Source: Paludibacteraceae bacterium (GTDB lineage Bacteria > Bacteroidota > Bacteroidia > Bacteroidales > Paludibacteraceae). From it: a stretch of DNA of 16,701 nt. The position numbers were made by a program, and so were the translations under genes. Numbering within the stretch: the stretch's first letter is position 1; each line of letters begins with the position of its first letter. Under the pieces are notes generated by a model. That model was not told where the DNA came from, ran no database searches, and saw only the letters and a program-made list of their open reading frames with translations. The stretch is from the NCBI GenBank assembly GCA_017560605.1, contig JAFZEQ010000071.1:1-16701 (forward strand), read 5' to 3'. Of this stretch, positions 1-8,511 are shown piece by piece.

Positions 1-1
1 G

Positions 2-250
2 CAGACACTTCGTGAGGAGATTGACCAGCTGGATGAACAGTTGTGGGAGGTCATCGGCAAGCGTGCGGAAATCGTTCGCCAAATAGGTGAATGGAAACGT
101 CTGCATAGCGAGCAAGTACTACAACCTCAGCGATACGAACAGGTGCTCAAACATTGTCAACAAAAAGCAATTGAATACAATTTGACACCAGAAATGGTGG
201 AGAAAATTATGCAAATTATACACGATGAAAGCGTCAAGATGCAGTCTTGA
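2..250 (+). CDS. Chorismate mutase domain (AroQ type), C-terminal part of a gene cut by the window edge
   Basis: This domain converts chorismate to prephenate, the entry step to phenylalanine and tyrosine. The reading frame is open from base 2 with no convincing start, so the 5' part lies outside the window; the TTG at 41 is internal. Helix 1 begins LREEIDQLD, as in E. coli AroQ. By eye, the Arg of LR, the Arg of GKR, the Lys of GEWK, the Arg of PQRYE and the Gln of the last helix (SVKMQ) fall on the E. coli active-site positions Arg11, Arg28, Lys39, Arg51 and Gln88. The position of E. coli Glu52 is Tyr here and that of Asp48 is Gln. In Bacteroidota this domain is often the C-terminal half of a DAHP synthase/chorismate mutase fusion, which is the likeliest identity of the whole gene (inference). 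A free-standing mutase is the alternative. Confidence 0.85.
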   Translation, partial: QTLREEIDQLDEQLWEVIGKRAEIVRQIGEWKRLHSEQVLQPQRYEQVLKHCQQKAIEYNLTPEMVEKIMQIIHDESVKMQS

Positions 251-260
251 TGCTTTTGTC
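228..260 (+). terminator. Intrinsic terminator overlapping the stop codon of the chorismate mutase gene
   Basis: Bases 228-239 (AAAGCGTCAAGA) pair with 245-256 (TCTTGATGCTTT) with one G-U pair and a 5-nt loop (TGCAG). A T-rich tract follows (TTTTGTCGTTT from 254). The stop codon TGA at 248-250 lies in the right arm, so the terminator is partly coding. It separates the aromatic gene from the Bat operon. Confidence 0.6.
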
Positions 261-345
261 GTTTCTTTGGCACAGTTTTTGTTATTATAAAACAGGGGAA
301 TTTAGTTTCCTCTTTTGGCGTGTAAATATATAATCATTAAATAAT

Positions 346-1341
346 ATGCAAACAACAGTTGATATTCGCGAAGTGCAAGAGCGTATTGAGCGCGAGAGCT
401 ATTTTGTAGAAGCTCTTACTCAAGGTATGAACCAAATGATCGTTGGTCAAAAACATCTAGTAGATAGCTTGCTTATTGGCTTGCTGGCTGATGGACATAT
501 CCTTTTGGAAGGTGTTCCTGGTTTGGCAAAAACCTTGGCTATCAAAACTTTAGCGCAACTCATCAAAGCTGACTTTAGTCGTATCCAGTTTACTCCTGAT
601 TTGTTGCCAGCCGATGTTATCGGTACACAAATTTATTCTCAAAAATCAGAGGAGTTTAAGGTAAAACAAGGTCCTATCTTTGCTAATTTTGTGTTAGCAG
701 ATGAGATCAACCGTGCTCCTGCTAAAGTACAATCTGCTTTGCTTGAGGCTATGCAAGAGCGTCAAATTACCATTGGTGAGGAGACTTACAAACTAGAGGA
801 ACCATTCCTTGTGCTGGCTACTCAGAACCCAGTTGAGCAAGAGGGTACATACCCATTGCCAGAAGCACAAACAGACCGTTTTATGCTCAAGGTAGTGATC
901 GGTTATCCTAAGAAAGAAGAGGAGAAGCAGATTATCCGCCAAAACATCACTGGTGAAAAAACAGAGGTTAAATCTATCCTTAGTACTGAGGATATCATCA
1001 AAGCGCGCAATATTGTTCGTGAGGTATATATCGATGAAAAGATTGAGCGTTATATTGTAGATATCGTATTTGCTACTCGTTATCCTGAGGCATATGGACT
1101 AGAGCAACTCAAACCAATGATTAACTTTGGTGGTTCACCTCGTGCTAGTATCAACTTAGCACTTGCTGCTCGTGCATATGCTTTCATACATCGTCGCGGA
1201 TATGTTATTCCTGAAGATGTTCGTGCAGTATGCCACGATGTTTTGCGTCATCGTATCGGACTTACATACGAGGCGGAAGCTAATAATATCACAACCGAGG
1301 ATGTGATTACTGAAGTTTTGAACGCTGTACAAGTACCATAA
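346..1341 (+). CDS. moxR: MoxR-family AAA+ ATPase, first gene of the Bat operon
   Basis: This is a cytoplasmic AAA+ ATPase of the MoxR class, a chaperone-like motor that typically acts with von Willebrand A (VWA) proteins. All expected motifs are present in 331 aa: Walker A EGVPGLAKT (55-63), Walker B VLADEINRA (116-124), sensor 1 LATQNP (157-162), the arginine-finger segment PEAQTDRF (172-179) and a sensor 2 region GGSPRAS (262-268). The C-terminal lid domain follows. Length is normal for the family. The ATG at 346 comes 95 bp after the previous stop with no Shine-Dalgarno sequence, as is usual in Bacteroidota. A DUF58 gene and batA-batE follow on the same strand, the standard Bat arrangement. 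The ATPase probably remodels or loads metal into the membrane VWA partners; that role is inferred from the family. Confidence 0.95.
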   Translation: MQTTVDIREVQERIERESYFVEALTQGMNQMIVGQKHLVDSLLIGLLADGHILLEGVPGLAKTLAIKTLAQLIKADFSRIQFTPDLLPADVIGTQIYSQKSEEFKVKQGPIFANFVLADEINRAPAKVQSALLEAMQERQITIGEETYKLEEPFLVLATQNPVEQEGTYPLPEAQTDRFMLKVVIGYPKKEEEKQIIRQNITGEKTEVKSILSTEDIIKARNIVREVYIDEKIERYIVDIVFATRYPEAYGLEQLKPMINFGGSPRASINLALAARAYAFIHRRGYVIPEDVRAVCHDVLRHRIGLTYEAEANNITTEDVITEVLNAVQVP

Positions 1342-1390
1342 TTAGTTTATAGAACGCCCTTCGGGCTGTAGAGTTTAGTGTTTAGAGATA

Positions 1391-2254
1391 ATGACTTCTG
1401 AAGAACTATTAAAACGAGTACGGAAGATCGAAATTAAGACTCGCCGATTGAGTCGAAACATCTTTGCCGGTGAATACCATACGCAATTTAAAGGACGCGG
1501 TATGGCGTTCTCTGAAGTGCGCGAGTATCAGCCGGGTGATGATGTACGCTCTATTGACTGGAATGTGACTGCGCGTCTCAATAAGCCGTATGTAAAGGTC
1601 TTCGAGGAAGAACGCGAGCTGACTGTGATGTTGCTTGTAGATGTGTCGGGAAGTCGCCATTTTGGTACGCTTACACAGATGAAGCGTGATATGATGGCAG
1701 AGGTAGCTGCTACTTTGGCTTTCTCCACTATAGCAAACAACGATAAGGTTGGTGTGATATTCTTCTCCGATAAAATAGAGAAATTTATCCCAGCTCAAAA
1801 AGGTAAAACTCATGTCTTGCATATTATTCGTGAGTTACTTTGTTTTGAGCCTACTTCTTCTGGAACAGATATTGCACAAGCACTCCAGTATTTTGCCAAT
1901 GCGCAAAAACGCCGTTGTACTGCCTTTTTGATATCCGATCTTATCGGTGTGAAAGATTTAGATAAGCCTCTAATGGTTGCTTCTAATCGACACGAAATCA
2001 ATGCTATCCAAATTTACGATAGACATGACACAGAATTGCCAAATCTAGGTCTTGTGCAATTTAGAGATGCAGAGACAGGCCAAGATCTTTGGGTAGATAC
2101 AGCAATACCTGCAGTTCGTGATCATTATGCTAAGGCGTGGATAGATAACCAGAGTGATGTAGAACAAACGTTTACCCGCGCAGGTGTTAAGAAGGTTGCT
2201 ATTCGTACGGATGAAGATTATGTAAAAGCATTGATGCAATTGTTTAGAATATAG
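1391..2254 (+). CDS. DUF58-domain protein (VWA-like fold) of the Bat operon
   Basis: This 287-aa protein has the DUF58 signature YQPGDDVRSIDWNVTAR at residues 46-62, followed by a VWA-like segment whose metal-site motif is intact: DVSGS at 84-88. No membrane segment or signal peptide is visible, so it is expected in the cytoplasm, next to the MoxR ATPase encoded 49 bp upstream. DUF58 proteins nearly always pair with MoxR ATPases and are thought to be their adaptor or substrate; the exact function is not established. The MoxR-DUF58 gap carries a short GC hairpin (1356-1366, GCCC-TTC-GGGC) without a T tract, so it is not read as a terminator. The ATG at 1391 precedes conserved sequence and fits the usual family length. 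Confidence 0.93.
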   Translation: MTSEELLKRVRKIEIKTRRLSRNIFAGEYHTQFKGRGMAFSEVREYQPGDDVRSIDWNVTARLNKPYVKVFEEERELTVMLLVDVSGSRHFGTLTQMKRDMMAEVAATLAFSTIANNDKVGVIFFSDKIEKFIPAQKGKTHVLHIIRELLCFEPTSSGTDIAQALQYFANAQKRRCTAFLISDLIGVKDLDKPLMVASNRHEINAIQIYDRHDTELPNLGLVQFRDAETGQDLWVDTAIPAVRDHYAKAWIDNQSDVEQTFTRAGVKKVAIRTDEDYVKALMQLFRI

Positions 2255-2285
2255 TTATACATCAATTATAAATTAAGTATTACCC

Positions 2286-3191
2286 ATGTTGATGACCATC
2301 TTGGCGTTGATCGTAAGCGCCTCTATTGATAGCACTACTTTGTGTATCGGAGATCAATCTGATATGCACTTGCGTGCTATTTGTGATAAGGGAGAAAAGG
2401 TCATTTTCCCTCAACTTGAAAAGGAGGTTATTCCTGGTGTTGAAATTATAAGCAAATCTGATGTTCAGTCACAAGTATTGGAAGATGGTCGAGTGCAGTA
2501 CGATCAAATATTGACCGTAACATCATTCAACGATTCGTTGTTCTATGTTAAACCTCTGCCATTTGTTTCTAACGGAGATACCGTCTTGAGCAATGGTATT
2601 TCACTAAATGTAGTACAGCCTTTCCAACTAGATAGTACCGATATAGCTATTACTGATATTAAAAGTGTATACAAAGCACCAGTTTGGTGGTGGGGTATCC
2701 TACGTTGGGTAGTACTAGCATTGGTTATCATCGGCCTCATTGTAGGTGGATATTTCTTGATGCTATACTTGCAAAAACGCAACAAGCTGCGTGCTGGCGT
2801 TATTGACAATACACCTGCTGAACCTGCTAGACCAGCTCACGAAATTGCACTGGAGAGATTAGATACTATTCGAGATGAGATGTTGTGGACTAAGGGGCAA
2901 GTTAAAGAGTATCATACACAACTGACTGACGTTGTGCGTGAGTATATAGCTCTTCGCTTTGGAGTAAGTAGTACAGAAAAAACATCCGATACTACACTCC
3001 AGGAGATGCGTCCATTGCTCGTCGAATACATAGATGTATATAACCAACTACATAGTATGCTAACATTGGCTGACTATGTGAAGTTTGCCAAGTTTATTCC
3101 TTCTACTATGGAAAACGAGCAAAGTCTACGCTATGCCTATGACTTTGTAAGATTGACAGCAGTTAAAGAGGAAACGAATACGACAAAATAG
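2286..3191 (+). CDS. Membrane protein of the Bat operon, BatD-like architecture, function unknown
   Basis: This 301-aa protein sits between the DUF58 gene and batA, where Bat operons commonly carry a poorly described membrane protein. The N-terminus (MLMTILALIVSAS) is a short hydrophobic leader without the usual positive charges. It is followed by a predicted periplasmic beta-rich stretch to about residue 130, one strong transmembrane helix at about 138-162 preceded by VWWWG, a basic stop-transfer segment (QKRNK), and a cytoplasmic part rich in predicted helices (about 180-300). That layout is a shortened version of BatD encoded downstream. It may belong to the DUF4381-like group, but I cannot confirm this without a profile search. 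It probably sits in the inner membrane and bridges periplasm and cytoplasm in the Bat complex (inference). The start ATG could also be the second Met, two codons later. Confidence 0.75.
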   Translation: MLMTILALIVSASIDSTTLCIGDQSDMHLRAICDKGEKVIFPQLEKEVIPGVEIISKSDVQSQVLEDGRVQYDQILTVTSFNDSLFYVKPLPFVSNGDTVLSNGISLNVVQPFQLDSTDIAITDIKSVYKAPVWWWGILRWVVLALVIIGLIVGGYFLMLYLQKRNKLRAGVIDNTPAEPARPAHEIALERLDTIRDEMLWTKGQVKEYHTQLTDVVREYIALRFGVSSTEKTSDTTLQEMRPLLVEYIDVYNQLHSMLTLADYVKFAKFIPSTMENEQSLRYAYDFVRLTAVKEETNTTK

Positions 3192-3218
3192 AAACTTAGA
3201 AATTAAGCTAAACTATTT

Positions 3219-4208
3219 ATGACATTTCTAAATCCAGGATATTTATTTCTTTTGCTACTGCTAATTCCAGTAGTGGGATGGTATATATCAAAACTGCGCC
3301 ACACACGCGCATCTATACAACTATCATCTACTGCTCCTTTTAACAATAAACGAGCTGGCATTCGTGTGTTGTTGATCCATGTGCCTTTTGTATTACGCGT
3401 GGTATTGATAACCTCATTAGCATTAGCTTTAGCTAGACCACAAGTCAGTAACCGTCTTAGATCAGAGTCTACAGAAGGTATAGATATTATGATGGCATTA
3501 GATGTTTCTGGTACTATGTTAGGAGAAGACCTTCAGCCTAATCGTTTGGAAGCAGCAAAAGCCGTTGCAAAAGAATTTGTAGAATCTCGCCCTAATGACC
3601 AAATAGGATTGGTACTATTTGCTGGTGAGAGTTTTACGCAATGCCCATTGACCACTGATCATAATGTGTTATTCGACTTGTTTGAATCTGTTAAATTCGG
3701 TACAATAGAAGATGGTACAGCCATAGGCCTAGGTCTAGCTAACGCTGTAAATAGAATGAAAGATTCTCCTAGCAAATCAAAAGTTGTTATCCTATTAACA
3801 GATGGAAGCAATAATCGCGGTGATATCGATCCATTAACTGCGGCAGAGATAGCAAAGACTTTTGGTATTCGTGTATATGCTATTGGAGTAGGTAGTTACC
3901 AAAAACAAGTGCGTATACCTGTATACACGCCATATGGAGTGCAATACACAACGATGAGTTCAGAATTTGATGAGGCAACATTGCGCGAAATAGCCCAAAA
4001 GACAGGTGGAGAATATTTTCGTGCTAAAGACAATAGCACACTTCGTGCTATCTACAACCAAATTGATCAGTTAGAAAAAACCAAGATACGCGTACAAGAG
4101 TATTCCAAGCGACATGAATATTTTATGCCTTTCTTAATAATGGCATTAGTCTGCTTGCTGCTTGAACTCCTACTGCGCCATTTTGTATTGCGCACTGTAG
4201 CTGAATAA
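3219..4208 (+). CDS. batA: BatA, inner-membrane VWA-domain protein
   Basis: BatA is an aerotolerance-operon membrane protein with a VWA domain. Its 329 aa have two N-terminal membrane segments (about 5-24 and 50-72), a VWA domain (about 88-285) and a C-terminal membrane segment (about 302-324). The metal-site (MIDAS) elements are DVSGT at 95-99, the Thr of EDGTAIG at 167, and the Asp of LLTDGSNN at 195. The last Ser of the canonical DxSxS is Thr here; Thr can still coordinate a metal, but the paired BatB keeps Ser. The protein is about 20 aa shorter than BatB. It lies 27 bp after the preceding gene in a long co-directional run. The family is linked to oxidative-stress tolerance in Bacteroides fragilis; the biochemical role is unresolved. 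Confidence 0.93.
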   Translation: MTFLNPGYLFLLLLLIPVVGWYISKLRHTRASIQLSSTAPFNNKRAGIRVLLIHVPFVLRVVLITSLALALARPQVSNRLRSESTEGIDIMMALDVSGTMLGEDLQPNRLEAAKAVAKEFVESRPNDQIGLVLFAGESFTQCPLTTDHNVLFDLFESVKFGTIEDGTAIGLGLANAVNRMKDSPSKSKVVILLTDGSNNRGDIDPLTAAEIAKTFGIRVYAIGVGSYQKQVRIPVYTPYGVQYTTMSSEFDEATLREIAQKTGGEYFRAKDNSTLRAIYNQIDQLEKTKIRVQEYSKRHEYFMPFLIMALVCLLLELLLRHFVLRTVAE

Positions 4209-4248
4209 TAATGATTAAATTTTTATCCTAATTTATAGTTAACGCAGA

Positions 4249-5301
4249 ATGTTTCGATTTGTTAATATAGATGTACTCTGGTGGTTGTGTACAATACCAG
4301 TATTTGTGGCTGGATATGTTGCATATACTATATATAAGAAACGACAACTATCGGAGTTTGGTGACCCAGAATTAGTGGCGCAGTTAATGCCAGATGCTTC
4401 CAAGAGTCGTTCTATATGGAAGTTTAGTCTTGTTATGCTAGCATTTGCATTGCTGATTGTTGCAGCGGCCCGCCCTCTTTATGGGAAAAACAAAGTCAAG
4501 GAAGAGCAGAAAAATGTGGGTATAGAGGTGATGGTAGCATTAGATATCTCGAACTCAATGTTAGCAGAAGATGTTGCTCCCAACCGCCTTGGACGTGCCA
4601 AACAACTTATAAGTAAGCTTGTAGATGATATGGATGAGGATAAAATGGGATTGGTTGTCTTTGCTGGAGAAGCTTTTACACAGTTGCCTATTACCTGTGA
4701 TCAAACTTCAGCCAAGATGTTCCTTAATACCATCAGTCCTAATCTCATTAGAATGCAAGGAACAGCTATTGGTGCTGCTTTGCATACATCAATTCTGTCT
4801 TTTGGAGAAGAAAACAAAAAAGTAGGTCGTGCTATTATTCTTATTACAGATGGCGAAAATCACGAAGATGATGCTGTAGCTATGGCCCAAAAAGCTTATG
4901 ATTTAGGTATTCAAGTATTCGTTATCGGTGTTGGTAAACCAGAAGGTGCTCCTATACCTATTAGTGGAACACACGATTTTATCAAAGATGCTAGTGGACA
5001 AATAGTTATGACTAGCCTAAATGAAGAGATGTGTAAGCAAATTGCTCAGGCGGGTAAAGGTGTATATGTACGATGCGATGATACCAATACTGCACTAAAA
5101 ACTTTGCAAAAAGGACTAGACGAAATAGAAGCTAGTGAACTTGATCCTACACGTTATTCTAATCTTAACGAACAATACCAATCTTTCGTTCTTCTAGCTT
5201 TCGTAATACTTATTATTGAATTCTTTATGATGAGCCGTAAGAATCATCGACTTATTCGTATGGATATATTTAAGGAATACAAACTTAAACGCAAAAAATA
5301 A
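4249..5301 (+). CDS. batB: BatB, inner-membrane VWA-domain protein
   Basis: This is the second VWA membrane protein of the Bat operon, 350 aa. It has membrane helices at about 8-28, 57-75 and 313-328 and a VWA domain between. The MIDAS motif is canonical: DISNS at 99-103, with Thr172 in QGTAIG and the Asp of ITDGENHED at 201. The segment SMLAEDVAPNRL after the MIDAS closely parallels the same region of BatA (TMLGEDLQPNRL), so the two are ancient paralogues. A basic tail (YKLKRKK) lies after the last helix. The gene starts at ATG 4249, 40 bp after batA. BatA and BatB are expected to form a membrane hetero-oligomer that is the target of the MoxR/DUF58 pair (inference from family knowledge). Confidence 0.93.
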   Translation: MFRFVNIDVLWWLCTIPVFVAGYVAYTIYKKRQLSEFGDPELVAQLMPDASKSRSIWKFSLVMLAFALLIVAAARPLYGKNKVKEEQKNVGIEVMVALDISNSMLAEDVAPNRLGRAKQLISKLVDDMDEDKMGLVVFAGEAFTQLPITCDQTSAKMFLNTISPNLIRMQGTAIGAALHTSILSFGEENKKVGRAIILITDGENHEDDAVAMAQKAYDLGIQVFVIGVGKPEGAPIPISGTHDFIKDASGQIVMTSLNEEMCKQIAQAGKGVYVRCDDTNTALKTLQKGLDEIEASELDPTRYSNLNEQYQSFVLLAFVILIIEFFMMSRKNHRLIRMDIFKEYKLKRKK

Positions 5302-5329
5302 CTACTGTTATTCCAAATACTAATAGAAT

Positions 5330-5971
5330 ATGAATCGTTTTATCTTATTGATATTGTGCTTGGTTAGTGTCTCTACTTTGTGGGCTCAAAAGGAATATTT
5401 TGACATAAATAGAGGTAACAAAGAATATAAGAGGGAAAACTACACCGCCTCTGAGGTCAATTATCGTAGAGGTTTAGAAGCCAACAAAAACTCGTTTGAG
5501 GGCTACTATAACTTAGGTAATGCTCTTTATCGTCAAGATAAGTTTAATGATGCTATCAAGGCATATGAGCAAGCTGCATCGATTCTGGCAAGCGATAATA
5601 AGATGGATAAAACGCAAAAGGAACAACGCATATCATCCGTTCACCATAATATAGGTAATGCATATTATGCGCAACAACAGTTTGATAAAGCTATCAGTGC
5701 TTATCAAGAAGCACTTCGTCATAATCCTAAGGATGATGAAACACGTTACAATCTAGTCAAGGCAATGCAACAGTTGCGTCAGCAGAATCAACAACAGCCG
5801 CAAAATGATTCTACACCACAGCAACAACAGCCGCAAGAACAAGATAAGAATAAAATGGATCCTAAGACTGCAGAGCAAATCCTGCAGGCACTAGAACAAG
5901 ACGAACAGGATGTTCAAGAAAAGCGCCAACGCCAACAAGGTGAAAAAGGTAGATTAGAAAAAAACTGGTAA
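5330..5971 (+). CDS. batC: BatC, periplasmic TPR protein with Gln-rich tail
   Basis: This 213-aa protein has a clear signal peptide (MNRFILLILCLVSVSTLWAQ, likely cleaved after Ala19). TPR repeats follow at about 24-57, 58-91 and 104-137, with typical motifs such as YYNLGNALYRQDKFNDAIKAYEQA and HHNIGNAYYAQQQFDKAI. A low-complexity Gln/Pro/Asn linker at about 148-172 leads to a conserved-looking end (MDPKTAEQILQALEQDEQ) and a short basic tail. TPR domains usually mediate protein-protein contact, so BatC is likely a periplasmic scaffold that joins BatA/BatB to BatD/BatE. It begins 28 bp after batB, and batD starts only 4 bp after its stop, which implies translational coupling. Confidence 0.9.
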   Translation: MNRFILLILCLVSVSTLWAQKEYFDINRGNKEYKRENYTASEVNYRRGLEANKNSFEGYYNLGNALYRQDKFNDAIKAYEQAASILASDNKMDKTQKEQRISSVHHNIGNAYYAQQQFDKAISAYQEALRHNPKDDETRYNLVKAMQQLRQQNQQQPQNDSTPQQQQPQEQDKNKMDPKTAEQILQALEQDEQDVQEKRQRQQGEKGRLEKNW

Positions 5972-5975
5972 GATT

Positions 5976-7766
5976 ATGAGACGATTACTATCAATACTCT
6001 TTGTTTGTAGCATAGCTCTACAGCTTTTAGCTGCGGTTGAGTTTAAGGCTTCTGCTCCAGCCGAAGTTGAGGCTGGAACGCCCTTTCGTGTGACATATTC
6101 GGTCAACCAGCCAGCTAAAGATTTAAAAGCACCTGATTTTGCTAATTTTGAATGCCTAACAGGTCCTTATACCTCGCAGTCATCCTCTACATCTATCATT
6201 AATGGTAAGCGCTCTACTACTTTTATTCAGACCTTTACTTATATGCTTAAAGGTCAAAAAGAAGGTAGCTATACTATTCCTCCTGCAACCATAAAGATTG
6301 GCGGTAAACAATACACTTCTAATGGTCTTCGAGTTAAGGTATTAGCACCTAATCAAAAACCTACTCAACCATCCGAACCTAAAGTGCAAATAGAGGAACA
6401 AAAGGCCGAAGTCTTTGTTCGTACGATTGTAAGCAACAAGAGAGTGCATGAGCAAGAAGCTGTTCTGTTAACATACAAGGTGTATTTTTCTGGTTGCGGA
6501 ATATCACAGTTTACCAATAATATTCGCTTTCCTGAATGCAAAGGCTTCTTAAAACAAGAATTGGAAGTGGGCCAAGTACAAGCGGATTTAGAAACTTATA
6601 ATGGAAAAAACTATCAAACAGCTGTTCTGTATCGAGCTCTGCTCTTCCCGCAAGTTACTGGTGATATCGTTATTGATCCAGCACATTTTGAAGCTGTAGT
6701 ACAAGTTCCTAATCGAGCTAAAGTTCGTAGCATTTTCGACGATTTATATACATCGGTTGTGAAACCCCTAGATGCTCCAGCTGTAACGGTTCATGTTGAT
6801 CCTTTACCCACAGGTAAGCCAACAGCATATAGTGGGGCAGTGGGACAGTATACTATAGATAGTAAAATATCTTCCACCGAATTGAAGGCTAATGAACCTG
6901 TAACCTTGACGTTGACAATTCATGGTTCTGGTAATATGAAGTTGCTCAAAACTCCAGATGTAGATTGGCCAGACGGTTTCGAAGTTTACGATCCAAAAGT
7001 AACAAATGATTTTCAAAACTCTAAATCAGGCACTTCTGGTACAAAAATAATAGAGTATTTAGCTATACCACGAGCTGCCGGAGTGTATAAGATTCCTCCT
7101 GTCGAGTTTTCTTACTATGATACTCAAACAGATACATATCGAACACTCAAAACAACCGATTATACTCTAAATATAGCAAGGGCTAAGCCCGGTGAATCCG
7201 TTGGGACCGTGGTTAATAACTTTGTTAACAAAGAAGATATAAAACAACTAGGTAACGATATTAGATATATATATACAGCTGATGAGCCACAAGCATATGT
7301 GGCGCCTCAACTTCGTTATGGCTCACTATTTTTCTGGTTATGCTATCTGATTCCATTGTTGATATCTGTTGTACTCTTTGTAATATTCCGTAAAAAGATA
7401 CAAGAGAATGCTGATATCGCTTTAGTTCGTTACAAGAAAGCGAATAAAGAAGCACAACGCCGTTTAAAAACTGCGAACAATCTGCTTCGCGAAAATAATA
7501 AGGAGGCATTTTACGAGGAAATAGAAAGAGCAGCATGGACATATTTGAGTGATCGTCTTTCTATACCAACTGCAGATTTGAATAAAGAGAATATTTCACA
7601 TATCCTTGCCGATAAAGGAGTTAACGAGGCATTAATCCAAGAGGTCAACCATGTGTTATCTACAGCCGAGTTTGCTAGATATGCACCTACCTCTGACCAT
7701 GCTATGCAGGATATGTATAAAGATACCACTCAAATGATTAATAATCTAGAATCTCAAAAGCTCTAA
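5976..7766 (+). CDS. batD: BatD, large membrane-anchored periplasmic protein
   Basis: This 596-aa BatD (oxygen-tolerance family) begins with a signal peptide (to about residue 20, ending LLAAVEF). A long beta-rich periplasmic region follows (about 22-445) with repeated Ig-like patterns, such as EAGTPFRVTYSV near the start and ANEPVTLTLTIHGSGNMKL near 305-324. One membrane helix lies at about 450-471, followed by a basic cytoplasmic helical region (about 472-596, RYKKANKEAQRRLK). The length is typical. The start ATG at 5976 lies 4 bp after batC and matches the signal peptide. BatD probably supplies the periplasmic domain of the Bat complex; the 301-aa protein at 2286-3191 shows the same topology in a smaller form. 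Confidence 0.92.
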   Translation: MRRLLSILFVCSIALQLLAAVEFKASAPAEVEAGTPFRVTYSVNQPAKDLKAPDFANFECLTGPYTSQSSSTSIINGKRSTTFIQTFTYMLKGQKEGSYTIPPATIKIGGKQYTSNGLRVKVLAPNQKPTQPSEPKVQIEEQKAEVFVRTIVSNKRVHEQEAVLLTYKVYFSGCGISQFTNNIRFPECKGFLKQELEVGQVQADLETYNGKNYQTAVLYRALLFPQVTGDIVIDPAHFEAVVQVPNRAKVRSIFDDLYTSVVKPLDAPAVTVHVDPLPTGKPTAYSGAVGQYTIDSKISSTELKANEPVTLTLTIHGSGNMKLLKTPDVDWPDGFEVYDPKVTNDFQNSKSGTSGTKIIEYLAIPRAAGVYKIPPVEFSYYDTQTDTYRTLKTTDYTLNIARAKPGESVGTVVNNFVNKEDIKQLGNDIRYIYTADEPQAYVAPQLRYGSLFFWLCYLIPLLISVVLFVIFRKKIQENADIALVRYKKANKEAQRRLKTANNLLRENNKEAFYEEIERAAWTYLSDRLSIPTADLNKENISHILADKGVNEALIQEVNHVLSTAEFARYAPTSDHAMQDMYKDTTQMINNLESQKL

Positions 7767-7770
7767 ATAA

Positions 7771-8487
7771 ATGTCAATTATGAATATACTTCTAATATTT
7801 CTGACATCCCTCTTCCTAAATGGTAATACCAATTATGCTGAGGGTAACTATGCGGAGGCTGTCGTGCAGTACCAACAATTGATAGAACAGCAACCATCAG
7901 CAGAGGCATACTACAATTTAGGTAATGCTTATTTCAAGCAAGGCGAACTCGCACAATCTATTTTAGCATATGAGCGTGCATTGCGTCTTAGACCATCATA
8001 CAAAGATGCACAACATAACTTACAGTTTGCGCAAACCAAGATTGTAGACAATATCGAGGATATACATTCCTTCTTCCTTGCCAACTGGATGCGTACCGTA
8101 CGCAATTCTCTTACTCAGCAAGTCTGGATGGCAATATCTATTTGCATATTTATTGTTATGCTAATATCCATATTTGTCTTCTTCTTTACTTCAACGGTCT
8201 GGTTGCGTAAAACGGCTTTCTATACGACTATTTTCGCATTGTTAATATCTATTTTTGCATGCCTCAATGCGCGTAGCTTACATTTGCGTGATACCCAACG
8301 AGAGGAAGCTATTGTTCTGCAAGGAGTTGTTAATGTGAAGTCATCTCCTGATGATTCTGGAACTGACCTCTTTGCTGTTCACGAAGGAACTAAGGTAGTT
8401 ATTACTGAGCACATAGGTGATTGGTGTTGTATCCATGTAGGCGATAATATAGGTTGGATGCAATTGATATATTTAGAAAAAATTTAA
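7771..8487 (+). CDS. batE: BatE, TPR and SH3-like membrane protein
   Basis: This 238-aa protein starts with a hydrophobic leader (MSIMNILLIFLTSLFLNGN). Two TPR repeats follow (about 20-85, with AYYNLGNAYFKQGELAQSI and ALRLRPSYKDAQHNLQ), then a membrane hairpin (about 118-140 and 148-165) and a C-terminal bacterial SH3-like domain (about 178-236, with VVNVKSSPDDSGT and the final DNIGWMQLIYL). This order is diagnostic of BatE in Bacteroidota. Both the TPR and the SH3-like part should face the periplasm, given the leader plus two helices. The start is 4 bp after the batD stop; the second Met (codon 4) is an equally possible start. It is the last bat gene and is followed 24 bp later by panB. Confidence 0.9.
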   Translation: MSIMNILLIFLTSLFLNGNTNYAEGNYAEAVVQYQQLIEQQPSAEAYYNLGNAYFKQGELAQSILAYERALRLRPSYKDAQHNLQFAQTKIVDNIEDIHSFFLANWMRTVRNSLTQQVWMAISICIFIVMLISIFVFFFTSTVWLRKTAFYTTIFALLISIFACLNARSLHLRDTQREEAIVLQGVVNVKSSPDDSGTDLFAVHEGTKVVITEHIGDWCCIHVGDNIGWMQLIYLEKI

Positions 8488-8511
8488 TAAAGCATATATT
8501 CGCTCAATAAT

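Noticed and set aside
278..310. Possible promoter for moxR: TTTG at 278-281 and TAGTTTCC at 303-310 with a 21-bp spacer
   Set aside because: The second element matches only the TA and the first two T of TAnnTTTG, so it is much weaker than the tetR and recombinase promoters. A start of transcription is expected somewhere in 260-340, but it cannot be placed.
1356..1366. GC hairpin GCCC-TTC-GGGC between moxR and the DUF58 gene as a terminator
   Set aside because: The stem is only 4 bp and no T tract follows; the genes on either side belong to one functional operon. It could at most affect RNA stability.
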